A stretch of 64,000 nucleotides of DNA, taken from NCBI GenBank assembly GCA_014529385.2, contig CM043965.1:16118912-16182911 (forward strand), in the 5' to 3' direction. A program made the translations under genes and the position numbers. Positions 35,793-45,759 of this stretch are shown here, in pieces. Numbering within the stretch: position 1 is the stretch's first letter; every line of letters starts with the position of its first letter. The notes below the pieces were generated by a model, which was given only the letters and a program-made list of their open reading frames with translations, was not told where the DNA came from and did no database searches. This DNA is from Adiantum capillus-veneris (taxonomy: Eukaryota; Streptophyta; Polypodiopsida; Polypodiales; Pteridaceae).

Positions 35793-37819
35793 TTTTGAAC
35801 CAACCAACCTTGGTAATGAATAACTGATTGTGTATACGATGGAGGGAAGGGGTTGCTTATATAGCAATCCCAATAAATTGCTCTACCCAAGACTTTGACA
35901 AAGAAGTAAATTAAATACCTAAAAGCCAAACTAAATAATGGGATCACATTGGGCAGTTCACTTGAGATGCCTAATTTTTAACACTATCACCACTGGGACC
36001 ACATCCAAAAATGCAATGTTGCCCAGTTATCGGGTGATCTTCTCTTCAAACTTTGAGTAGCGCCCTAGACATACTTTTACTGCTCGGATTCCAGTGCCAG
36101 TCGGCCCGACCAACTCGTAACGACAAGGCCTTCCCGTTTGTTGGTGAAACTCTCGGCCGTCGGCCGTTTCACATTGGCCATACAGTGTCCGGCCATTTAC
36201 AACTTCAAAAAGAGGGTCCCAAAAATCAAACAAAAATCAAGGGAAAGAAACCAACAACTACGGTTAGGAGTTGCCATGTCCTCGTGACTCTTTGCACTCA
36301 TAGTTTTCCACTCTTATTTTGGTCATTGCACATTCTCTTTCTAAGTAAGGAAGGCTCTCCCTTGCTAAGTAAAAGGAACCTTGAGCACTGACTGATCGCT
36401 CATCCTGAGCTTACACCATGATTCACTTCCGCTGCACATTACACACAACCTCTGATTGCACATGAGCACAGCCAGTGCCTGCCAGGTGTAGGCAACGGGG
36501 TCCGGGGAGTCTTCCCATACCGTTGCATTAGTACCAAGCCTAGGAAATTATTTGTATAAGAAGCACCTCTTATAATTGAGTTTACTAACTTATTTATAAG
36601 TGACATTGAGCTAGCATTTTATAAGTCGTGGTATGTCAAATCAGTCTACTCGACCAAGCACTAATCATATATAAGCGACCCTCAAGGTCACCCATTAGGC
36701 AAGATGTCATTATCCCTCAGTACCCTATGAGCAGCCACCCATTAGCACCCCGGTTACCTGGCGTTTTTCCATGAAGCAACAACCAATCCTGGCGTTTTTG
36801 TCTTGCAACAAATTTCAGCCGTTATTGCCACCTCCACCAAGAGATCTAACCAGTGTTTTTGCATCAGCACCTTCAATGTTTTCAGCCAAGTACTATGTCA
36901 GCCTAATGACATCAGTTTTGAGCCCTAGCAGCCAGCATTTTCAGTTTTCAGCCCATCCTTGACGTCAGCCATAACAGATTTGCCCATGGCTCCACTGAGT
37001 TTGTCGATTCAAGTTAGATACACTACCGTTTTTGCATTTCAGCCCCTAACCTCTCAGATCCAAGCTTTAGTAGTAAGATGCCATCATTATCTCAGCATCT
37101 AGGACCGTTGTATTAGCATTTGTGTAATCTAAAGCAAATACCTCTCTAACGATAGAGAGGGGAGGCTTGGAGGGGGTTTTGGGATCCCATCCAGTGTTAG
37201 TTATCCTCTCTCTCTCTCTCGCTCACAGAATCTTTACTCATAGTATCATTCTCTCATCTCTCTCTTTATTCTTTGCACATCTCTCATGAAGTAAACGGGG
37301 CACTCTCATTCAGTAACACGAACCTTGAGTATGCATTGAGCACTCATCCTGAGCATTCACCTTCAAGCACTTCCGCTTTACATTACATCTAGTATTACAC
37401 AAGAAAATCAAACTTCCCAAAAGCTTTCTGTACTTCTTGATGTCAACTAAGGGAGAGGGAGTTTTACATGCATCTCCATTATAGTACTCACAGGTTTACA
37501 ATCTATCATCCCAAATGCTTTTAGAATTTTTGTTGCATACTTATTTCAAATTCAGAGCTCAAAACTCTTTCAAGCTTGTTGATTAAACTCTTAACGATCA
37601 TCTGTGATAATTAAGTTACCTACATACAAAATAATAATGACCTGCTTTCCATCTCTCTTTATACATACAAATTTTCATCAAAAGCACTCCTTTGAAAGCC
37701 AAGTATTTAATAAAAAATATTTATTGTCACAATCGGGAGCGCGTAACAATATAAAATTTATATGGATAAATAGAATTTATTACTTAATACTGAAGCCAGT
37801 TGATATAGAGAGAAATAGC

Positions 37820-37903
<84 letters not shown>

Positions 37904-40474
37904 CGACACAGTACTGGGACAAGAAGATGGGCTGCCCCCCCCCCCGTAATAGTATCTTTATTACAAAGGAGAAGTCTATAGAACACTTGAACCGAACGTA
38001 TTACCACGTTCACTCGTAAGGCTTGATGATTCCTGGAAGCCTCGACTTCCTATTCCTAGGGCAAAACCCTATTCCAAGGAACTTCCTTTCCTTTCTCCAA
38101 ACCCTCGAGAATCAAGGTTCTCGCCTTTGGATCTCACCTTCTAAACTCAGGGCATGGCATCCCTGCAACTCTTTTCCAACTCTGTTCCCAGAGTCCTCTT
38201 CTCGCAGAATAATTCTGCTTTCTTAGACACTAAGTCCTTACTTGGGAATCCCAACTTCCTGATCACAACTTGAGAGACTACCTCTCTTCAATCCGTGATC
38301 TACTTCCCAAACTCGGGTTCAAAACCCTTGGGCTGATCTGGCTCTAACTCCTCAGAGGGCTTTTCTCTTGCAAAGGCTCATGCCTTCCTCTGCTCCTCCT
38401 CCCTCACCAAGAGGAAGTACACTTGCAAACAAATACTCAGAGTTCATAACATGAAAATCGTTACCTTCAAAGTCTCGACGCTCGAAACACAACTCGGTTC
38501 TCAAAAAGCAATTCCCCGGAAGAGATCTCTACATAGAAAATCCTCTTTTCCAATCCTACACACAAAAGAGGTGTGTTCTCGGGTTCCTTCTCGTAAATCA
38601 ACCCCATCTACGACGTTTATGGGCTGAAAATAGAGAAAAACAGCAGCTTGTCGCGATGGAAACACGCTCCGTAGGCACTTCTTCGCGAGAGAACTCGTGC
38701 ACTGGGTCCTGGCAACATCGGGTATACTTGGGAGGACAATGGGCATCACCGGCAACGTCTTCTTTGCGTCTGAAATCTGCAGCAACATCTCCTCCTTGCG
38801 AAAACTGGTCTTCCTCTCTGGGAGAGGGCGTGTGATGCTTTTATAACTCCCTGGCCACGACAAAGATAGCTGAGCGCTAGCTGCTTGCGAAGAGATCGCG
38901 AGCGTTTTTTGGTTTTTCGGTTTTTTTTTTGCACTTTTCTTCTAGAAAAAAAGAGAGAAAAATTGCTGGCTGGTTTTTACTGCTTTATTTAATCATAGGC
39001 TACCCACTTATTAAGTGGGCGGCCGGTCATCTTCAAAAATGGTATGAATCTATCCAAAAACTCAATAAAACCTTAGAAGTTAAAAAACAATGCTTTCACA
39101 ACACTTCCCAGGCGTCCCTGGATGCAATCACATGCACAATTGCAATGTAGTCATAGACTTCCTCGCGGGAAAGCATCTGCTTTCCCAAAAAGCAATCCCG
39201 CTTTCTCAGAAAGCATCTGTTTTTCCTGTGAACCCATCTTCATTCAAGTGCTTGCTTTTCCTTGTGCACAATTCTAACACAGTTCGGAATCTTCTCTCGA
39301 CTATGGATATCCCCTTTCTAATGCACCCGTCACCCACCTTGTGACGCATCAGGAATACCTATCACCTAGTCCTTTCGTACCGAAGTTACGGTACAATCTC
39401 CTTCGCGATGCTCTATGCCACCCATCCTATGATGCATCATAGATGTCCATTCCCAAATGGTCGGATACTTCTTCGCGATGCTCCCTGTCACCCATCCGAT
39501 GTGACGCACCAGAAGTACCCGTTCCTGGTGGCCTTACAGATTTCCCTTTCACAGTGCTCCCGTCATTACTCTGAATGACGCACTAGAAATACTCTGTACT
39601 CGGTTGTCTCCAGTGAGAAAAACCCTCTCACTTAAAGTTCCAATAATTCATTTAGAATTAATTTTCCTTGTGTTCCAAGCAAGAAAACCCTCTCACTTAT
39701 AAATCCAATAATTCATTTAGAATTATTTTTATGTCAGATAAAGCAAATTTAGCAACATTTATCTTGACATACCATGCTCTTGGTGATTGCTTTAGGCTAT
39801 ATAAAGCCTTTTTCAACCTACAAATCTCTCTTTTTGAATGGGCCAACTTAAACCCTCGTGGCTGCTCCATATAATTCTCTTCCTTCTTTTCAAAAAAGCT
39901 GATAATACATCCATTTGGAAAACAAACCAGCAAAAGATAGCATCAAGAGCAAGTACAAAGCGAATAGTAGTGATTCGAGCTGTGGGAGCAAAGGTTTCAC
40001 TTATGTCAAAGCCGTCGATTTGTGAAAAACCTTGTGCTACTAACTGTGCTTTGTACTTTAAACCCATTTGGTGCCCATGACGTTCTTCTTTGGTGACCGA
40101 TTCACCATTTCCCATGTGTCGTTCTTTGTTATGCTCCCATACACTAACTGCATTGATTCTTTCTATTTTGGACCAGCCATGGCTTCTTTGATGGAGGCAA
40201 GCTCCTTTACAGAGCCCACAATTTCAATTATTAGAGCAATGTTGATGATGTGTTTGGAGACTCTATTTGTCTTTTCTATTCTCTTTGACCTTCGCAAAGT
40301 ATCTTCTTCTTCCCGAGGATTGTGAACATGAGGATTTCGTTTATGAAAGAATCACTTTGGTAGTGGCTACAATAGGTTGATTTGTAATCGCTTCGGGCGA
40401 GGGATCAAGACGAGAACACAAAGGTAACTACAATTTGCAAAAATTGAAATACTTTCACTTCAAACAACTTGAAT

Positions 40475-40526
<52 letters not shown>

Positions 40527-43500
40527 CATGGAGTGTCGAGGTTCCACTCCTAGACAACACTGGCTCTAAGGATTGGCATCTCTTTATTTCTTTATTAATT
40601 CTTTCCAAAGGTACAACTCCTTGAAAGTTGAGGGTCCAGCTCTTCGAAACTGCATCAAAATGCCCCAAAAGGGTGGCCGACCCTTTCGGTATTTCTTTAT
40701 TATTTCTTCCCAAAGGTACAACTCCCCGAGGGTCCAACTCTTCGAGATTGCGTCCAGATGCCCTAAAGGGTGGCCCTAGGGGCTCTTATAAATAGTACAA
40801 GGGATGCCTAAAAGCAAAGCCCCAAAAGCTCTAGTCCAAAAGCACTAAGTATTAAAAGCATCTGCACTATTTATAGTTTAGACCCTTTGGCCAAGGTTTT
40901 GTAAGTTGGTTCCCCCGGTCTTCAATAAGTTAGTAGATCTTCTTCTTCTTCTTCTACTACTACTACTAGGGTTTAGGCCCCTCGTATGGGATGTGCAAAG
41001 CTCAATCAAGTTAGCTCAGATATCCGAGGATCAATCCCGAGGGTTGTTCCGAGAATCAATCAGTGTGTCTCATTCCACAGTTGATTACATATGCAAGTCA
41101 AGGACATAAAAAAGGAGAGGAAATTTGATCACGGCATAGAGGAGTTTGGCTTTGACAAAAGAGATTGGTGTGGACCACCTTTCTAGGGAGAGAGTCTGTG
41201 ACTGGCCAACCAAAGGCAATGATCAATTGCGTCTATAACCTCGACGCAGAAACCCTAATCCTAAAACCCATCACATACTGCCTTCTAAAATCAAAGCAAT
41301 CGTCCTCGATTGTTGGATAAAACAGAGAAAGAAAGGGATAAAAGAATGTGCACACTTTCAATATTTATCACAGCGAGATATGCACACTAGTGTAATTTTG
41401 TCATTATGCTAGCTGCAGACACATCGATTGCGTTCAAAAATATGTCAATTGGCCAAATTAAAAACTTCATACTCCCAATCAAATATCTAAAGTATGTCAC
41501 AGGTGTACACCATTCTAATGCATATAAAATGACCGGACAACCTGTTTTCTTCACCGAATGTGGCCCTTCTTTAAACACCACATTGCAACTAATTGGATCA
41601 TAGAGTGTGTATGCTTTAAACTCTTCACTATAGCCTAGAAAGATACACTCCTTGCTTTTGACTTCTAGCTTTATTCGTTTGGAATTGGGAACATGTGCAT
41701 AAGAGAAACATCCAAAGTTTTGAAATGCAAGTCTGAAGGTTTCTTACAAGAATAGGCTGAGAGAAATGCACGAGAGCAAATAATCGCGCTACATGAGACA
41801 AGGGAGAAGGCAAGCTTTCCATAAAATCTATGATCACCTGCATCAACTGCTCACACATACACTGTAGAGCACTTATGAGCAAAAATCAGTGTCGTCTCTC
41901 AATTTTGGGTGCACTCTCTTGAGACTTGAGCTTCCGGAACATGTGTTGGCTTGCAGGTTCTCTCCATGTGTCCACTTTGCTCTTTTTGCTTTAATTCCTA
42001 GTAGCCACCAACTTATAAAGTCTTGTCGAGGGGCATAAATGACTTTAATTGAGCCTAGCCACTTATTTACCGATCAAATTCGAGTGCTAATCAGCCCAAT
42101 CATCTTGTGGTTGCCTGGCCTTGACTCTTGCAGGTGAAACTCTCAGCCAATGGCCGTTTCACATTGGCCATGCAATGTCTGGGCACTTAGAGGGTCCCAA
42201 AAATTTAATAAAAATCAAGGGAAGAAACAGTAGTTGTCACTGCCTCATGACATATAGTCTTAGCTACGAGTGCCAAAATCTCTCATACCATGTAGAAATG
42301 CAGAACAAGTAGGATCTTATAGCAAGGAGAGTAAAGAGAGATACAATGCAAAGTAGATTAGTGGTTACAAAGTGATGGCGTTGTGAGCGGGATGAAAACA
42401 CACACAGCGCCTCTATAAAGACCCGACACACACTCTTGGGAATATACACACACACTATGGGGCACCACTCGGCTTAGACAACACACCTGGCCGAGACAGG
42501 GAACACACCTCTGGAGTGAGAGGAGAGAGACTATCCACTTGCCCACTCCACACAGACACACACACACACCCAAAAAACTCAGCTCAAAAGAGGAGAATTT
42601 CTGATGTTTAGATACAATTGAGCTTGGGCCAACACCAATGGAGCAAATAGCTCACACAATATGGGTAAAATAAGCCAGATACAATCACAAACTAGAGCAG
42701 AAACTTCGCTCATAGGAGAAACTTACACAGAAAAACAGCAGGAAAAGAGTGAGGAATTTGGCAAAATGGACAGCGCCATCGCGTCCGGAACGGCCCAAAA
42801 CCCCAGTCTACAATGTCAAAGTGCTCAAATCCGACCTCGGATGAGTAGTTTACGACCAAAACAGGCTCCAAAAACCCAAAAAACACACCTGCGGCTGTTC
42901 CTCCTCTCTTCTCCACGTTTTTTCTGGTCTTCTCTCTGTTTTTTCAGTTCCCACACTTAGCTTTTTTAGTTGGGCACCCTTGGCCTTTTAGATGACCTCA
43001 AACGGACCCCGAACAGGCCAAAAACTGACCTTGCAGTGCATAGTTGTCACCTTTTTGCATCATTCGCACACCTGGCACTCAGCTTTTTTCCAATAATGCA
43101 TCTCGCCACCACGTGAAGTGGCCCCAAAAAGTGGTCCTAATGATGACCTTTCTGCATAACTCTCACCAGAAAACACCCACGTTGTGTCCGTCCTCATCCG
43201 CGTGCAAATATTGACCTCGTTCGCCCTCCTGACGCCACTAGATGCCATCTGACGCACCTGCTGACCTCACGTCGTCGGCCCGCGGATAGCTTCCTCGAGA
43301 AGTTTTACGCGCTACCAACTTTACTTTATTGTAGAAAAAACACATTAGTACTGATAATAGTGAAAATCGCTGCACTATGTACACCCTGTCCTACCTGTAC
43401 ACATGTGGGCCCCACGTAACCACCTGGAAAATGGGCAATCCTTTATTTGATGCACCATGCATGTATATGTACATATGCGCAATTCCTTGCTCCAAAAAAC

Positions 43501-44218
43501 TCCTGACAGCGTCATCCACCCATGTGCTCTCAAGATAGAGCTTAGACGGCGATATACACAACTAGAGCTAATAGGCAGGAATACAAGGAGCTGGTTATCC
43601 TTCAATATAGGATACCATAGTTTATGGAGATGGGCTCCTTATATATTGCTACAGGTGGGTGGTAGATAGGGTGTGTGTGTGTGGCATGTGTGGTATTTGA
43701 CTATGCCAAACCACCGCCTGTGGCTACCGATCACCGACACTGGCCATGGTACTATTGGCATGTACATATGGCCTAATATCGTAAAGAATATTCTAGGAAT
43801 ACTCTCAAAATTTGCTTCGAAGGTGTTGCCCTTGAACCCTTGCTTGGGGTGCAGGTGGGCCCCCAAATTAGCTCTGTACCATCCACCATCACAAATAAAG
43901 ACCTCATTAGCGTGCAAGCTGGAATTTACCACCTATAGTATTGGCTTCTCCTCATATGGGGGCTTTACAAACTATGCAACATACATGATGGTCGACAAAA
44001 CTGACAGGTGAGCATTGTAGGTATACAGGTGATATTGCTCCTTATCGTAAATTCTGATGGCTTATGCATTGGGGTAGCATATACACTCAATTTCCTTCAC
44101 AATTTGGTGGCCACATTAGAGGTATATTGCCTGGTATGCAAAGAGGTGGGAGAAATTTTGTCAGCACCACAACTTTTGGACTTCCTCATTTGCCTTTCTT
44201 AAGGCACCTATTTATATT

Positions 44219-44257
<39 letters not shown>

Positions 44258-45692
44258 CCCCCCCTTCCCCCCCTCCTCTCCCTCTTGCAATTAAAGTTGG
44301 AACTCTAGTGGCTAGTCTATGCATAGGACCATTAAGTAGTCTCTTCATTTGCATTTGCTCAAAAAATGAATGGCTGTTTCCTCTTCCTTGTGAAATGCCC
44401 ATCTTCATCATCTTGAGGTCTTTGCAAATGGAGGCTATCAACTGAAACATGTAATTGGAACGCTGCATGCAAGTAGAGTGAATGGATATAGGGCCTAGTC
44501 TCAAGTCTTTCATCTCTTGAGTCATGTAAATAGCGTAAATAGGGTTTCAAACACGTGAATGTGTTTCAAACATGGTTTGGTGCAAATATGTGACCGTTTC
44601 CCGTACACGATCTATGTACATTTTGCACCTTCCCTTAGGTTTCAAAACGTGAAAAAGAATAAATGTAAATAAAATCTAGAAGCCTTAGAGCAGAGGTAAA
44701 ATGAAATCAAAGTAAGAATTGAAGGGATAAAGTTTTGCAATTGCCTTGGCTGTGTTTTTCCTTCCCCACATTCAATCAGCCTCTGGGATGTGCTACATAT
44801 CATGTCATCAGCCATAACCATACCAGCCTGCCACGTCAGTATCTATACTCAGCCTCCAACTCCGGTCTTTCCTCTCTATTGCAGGTGCTTCTGGTGCACA
44901 AAGCCGTGGGTCCTTGGGAGCGAGGCAACGATTCATTTTGGTCCAGCTTTCACCATCCGTTTTACTTCTTAAAGACCTTCCCAATCTTTCTCTTGACATA
45001 TGCTTTACCAGATGACAAGATTGTGACAATTTCCTTCCGAGGGGGGACTCATACATGCTGAGCATCTTGTCAATTTTCTTCGTTATAAAGATGGTTGATT
45101 TCTCCAGTAATTCTCTTCTCCAAAATTAGTCATAAGGTGCATTTACGTTGCACACAAAGGTTGGGAAGAAGCATCAGCTAGACTTGTTTCCCAAATCAAA
45201 TATAGGTCATTCACTACTTTTTACTTTTCTTTGCTCTTAATGGTATACAGCTAGAGAAGATATACTTGTAGGGAATAAATTACTGATGGTGATCCATATT
45301 CCAGTTTAGGGCTTTGCAAGCTTGTTTCTTAATGATATTTTTGAATGCGGGCATGTTATTTTCAAAGGCTTATTTACTCTATAAACTTAGAATGTGATTT
45401 TTTAAGAGAGTATTGTGGTCAGCAACCAAGTTTGACAGTCCTCTTTTGCAGGGAGTTGCAGCTGGACTATCTGGACCTCTATCTGATTCACTGGCCTATC
45501 CGGTTTAAAGAGGGTGTAGGATCTCGGGCAAAACCTGAAGAACTTTTGCCATTTGATCTGAATGGTACGTGGAAAGCTTTGGAAGCTTGTGTCAAACAAG
45601 GCCTCACAAAAGCGATTGGTGTCAGCAACTTCTCATCAAAGAAAATCATAAACCTACTTGAATATGCAGAGATCCCACCCGCTGTAAGCCAG
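29421..45692 (+). CDS. Aldo-keto reductase (AKR4/chalcone-reductase-like), exons 1-3, partial
   Basis: Exons 29421-29543, 30009-30190 and 45452-45692 join in frame into 182 residues of an NADPH-dependent aldo-keto reductase, about the first 55-60% of the usual 310-330. The ATG at 29421 gives [20 protein letters not shown], the normal first strand. The catalytic tetrad is visible: Asp in GYRHFDTA, Tyr in [10 protein letters not shown], Lys in ITSKIWC, His in [18 protein letters not shown] and PPAVSQ follow; the next expected block (VEMNP) is not found. Splice sites are gaggtaca/gcacag and cctcaggttcc/ttttgcag, with phases 0 and 2. Related plant enzymes reduce aldehydes or ketones in the cytosol; the substrate here cannot be told. 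Intron 2 is 15.3 kb of nested retrotransposons, and a truncated Gypsy element starts within 100 bp after exon 3. Either intron 3 exceeds 18 kb or the gene is broken. Confidence 0.8.
30009..30190 (+). CDS. Aldo-keto reductase exon 2
   Basis: Acceptor gttttgcacag. Encodes [19 protein letters not shown] through LPALKKSL plus two bases of an Arg codon. Contains the catalytic Asp, Tyr and Lys. Confidence 0.85.
30345..30530 (+). pseudogene. Unassigned coding-like fragment in aldo-keto reductase intron 2
   Basis: 61 codons before a TGA, preceded in frame by TGA at 30342. The peptide ([20 protein letters not shown], then an Ala/Lys-rich stretch to the end LANVSFLT) has a protein-like, helix-forming composition with no low-complexity repeat. 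It has no ATG at its start, so it looks like a 3' exon or captured fragment. Family not recognised. Confidence 0.3.
30546..30563 (+). repeat. Poly-G tract
   Basis: Eighteen consecutive Gs. Confidence 0.95.
31690..31990 (-). mobile_element. LTR fragment (TGTAG family), copy 1
   Basis: Begins tgtaggaatgtggaacaaat and shares more than 200 bp of alignable sequence with 42,290-42,380 plus 43,513-43,740. At the second copy a minus-sense primer-site remnant (tctcatacca) sits just before the TGTAG start, so the orientation is minus. Confidence 0.55.
32034..32253 (+). pseudogene. Gypsy pol 3' end with chromodomain-like remnant
   Basis: [16 protein letters not shown] then, after a small deletion that shifts frame near 32,127, [20 protein letters not shown], resembling the end of chromovirus integrases (V-K-F/W-K-x..W..E). 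Immediately followed by a polypurine tract and an LTR. Confidence 0.5.
32251..33258 (+). mobile_element. Polypurine tract and LTR of the TGTCACGTG family
   Basis: ttgaaaagaggggga at 32,251-32,265 is followed by the LTR start tgtcacgtac. The body aligns with the LTR at 55,266 (ccctatgtg..., ctggcac-ttgtgag, gtgcatg-ccag), has a ctttataagg TATA-like box near 32,599, many gcgttttgcat motifs and a tggtgtcgtcttctctctc block near 33,128. The 3' limit at about 33,258 is uncertain. Confidence 0.6.
33300..34248 (-). other. LTR-derived sequence, minus orientation
   Basis: Starts with ggcgcccctttcggtatttc, a block also found in minus orientation at 48,818 and (variant) 40,675. No coding content; the rest is unassigned. 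Confidence 0.35.
34249..34515 (-). repeat. LTR (3' in element sense)
   Basis: 267 bp with one GA tract (34,289-34,320). Begins tgtcaaagtcaag, ends ctttaaca. Confidence 0.8.
34570..34827 (-). other. 85-residue open frame inside the non-autonomous element
   Basis: Starts [17 protein letters not shown] and is open across 258 bp in element sense. No retroviral-type motif; could be a captured host fragment. Family not recognised. Confidence 0.25.
35603..35983 (-). repeat. LTR (5' in element sense), internally duplicated
   Basis: 381 bp. A gaccaagggg / GA tract / gaaccaa-caaccttgg-aatga unit is present twice (GA tracts near 35,641-35,692 and 35,740-35,790), against once in the partner LTR. Confidence 0.8.
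36349..37386 (+). mobile_element. LTR fragments related to the TGTCACGTG family
   Basis: An LTR tail (gaaccttgagcactga...gctgcacattaca) ends near 36,443, and a second LTR body with the same tail ends near 37,386 (cttccgctttacattaca). The body has gcgtttttgcat motifs, atacctctctaacgatagag and a gttatcctctctctctctc block, as in the LTR at 32,266. Confidence 0.5.
37390..37720 (-). pseudogene. Copia reverse transcriptase, C-terminal part
   Basis: Minus strand. [14 protein letters not shown] sits where Copia RT has the YVDD catalytic box, so both Asp are lost. It is followed by [19 protein letters not shown] and, in pieces, the [14 protein letters not shown] region. This continues the RT part at 39,697-40,330 after an insertion of about 2 kb. 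Confidence 0.7.
37725..39279 (+). mobile_element. LTR-like element (TGTCACAATCGGGAG), copy 1
   Basis: Begins tgtcacaatcgggagcg and has an 80-bp GA tract (37,818-37,899), then gatcgacacagtactggg, a C run, taatagtatctttatta and a long non-coding body. It may end at attctaaca (39,279). The same order recurs at 62,875 to the window end. It splits a minus-strand Copia RT, so it is a later insertion; the right limit and target duplication are not certain. Confidence 0.6.
39310..39610. repeat. ~80-bp tandem repeat (gtcacccatc...gacgcaccag)
   Basis: Four diverged units contain a cgtcaccc / tgatgcatca or tgacgcac core. Followed at 39,613-39,735 by two copies of a gagaaaaaccctctcactta...aataattcatttagaatta block. 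Confidence 0.6.
39697..40330 (-). pseudogene. Copia reverse transcriptase, N-terminal part
   Basis: Minus strand. EAMAGPK then [15 protein letters not shown] lead into [36 protein letters not shown] and [10 protein letters not shown], then EQPRGFK and [17 protein letters not shown]. The order is canonical but frame breaks and stops are present. Confidence 0.85.
40390..41370 (-). mobile_element. LTR-like insertion between Copia integrase and RT
   Basis: Carries the ctttcggtatttctttatt block and the GA tract (40,479-40,527, next to gagacatggagtgtcgagg) seen in other LTRs. A 110-bp unit with aaaggtacaactcc and gagggtcca-ctcttcga is duplicated at about 40,575-40,680 and 40,680-40,790. Boundaries uncertain. 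Confidence 0.45.
41387..41900 (-). pseudogene. Copia integrase C-terminal fragment
   Basis: Minus strand. [37 protein letters not shown] and NVVFKEGPH are typical of the end of Copia integrase. Same orientation as, and upstream of, the RT at 39,697-40,330; together they form one dismembered element. Confidence 0.75.
42291..43740 (-). mobile_element. LTR fragment (TGTAG family), copy 2, interrupted
   Basis: tctcatacca (a primer-site remnant on the minus strand) precedes tgtagaaatgcagaac. Aligns with 31,693-31,990 up to agtgatggcg, then resumes at tcatccacccatg after the insertion at 42,382-43,508. Upstream, 42,131-42,230 matches 36,140-36,290 (gtgaaactctc-gcc, gccgtttcacattggcc). Confidence 0.6.
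42382..43508. mobile_element. Solo-LTR-like insertion with GCGT target duplication
   Basis: 1,127 bp beginning tgtgagcggg and ending cctgaca, flanked by gcgt at 42,378-42,381 and 43,509-43,512. It splits an LTR that is continuous at 31.7-32.0 kb, which defines the edges. No coding content. Confidence 0.65.
43513..45451. other. Remaining intron 2 sequence
   Basis: After the LTR fragment (to about 43,740) no element is recognised. Holds a 32-base poly-C tract at 44,225-44,256 followed by a C-rich stretch. The branch-point/pyrimidine region before exon 3 is cagtcctcttttgcag. Confidence 0.4.
45452..45692 (+). CDS. Aldo-keto reductase exon 3
   Basis: Acceptor ctcttttgcag, donor cag/gtagta. Encodes [15 protein letters not shown] (catalytic His) to PPAVSQ, phase 0 at its end. 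Open and well conserved. Confidence 0.85.
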
Positions 45693-45759
45693 GTAGTATT
45701 ATTTTCTTGTGCCTCCTCCTTCTATTGATGATTTCCCCTGTTATTATAACACATTCCTA

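Larger units (their letters stand above)
34249..35983 (-). mobile_element. Complete non-autonomous LTR retrotransposon
   Basis: LTRs at 34,249-34,515 and 35,603-35,983 both start tgtcaaagtc and end ttaaca, and share the GA tract plus gaaccaatcaaccttggcaa and gggatcacattgggca. On the minus strand the primer site tggtatcagagc (35,602-35,591) abuts the 5' LTR, and a purine tract (gcagagaggg) abuts the 3' LTR. Flanking ctagc/ctatc may be a target duplication with one change. The internal region is only 1.09 kb and has no gag or pol, so the element depended on enzymes from another element. Confidence 0.8.

Noticed and set aside
35602-35823. Long open frames of Arg-Glu, Ser-Leu or His-Thr repeats (also at 2045, 8790, 19023, 28072, 29148, 37819, 59866)
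   Set aside because: They are translations of GA/CT or CA/GT microsatellites, open in several frames at once, with no conserved flanking protein.
41406-41603. Plus-strand 65-residue frame
   Set aside because: Antisense of the minus-strand Copia integrase remnant.
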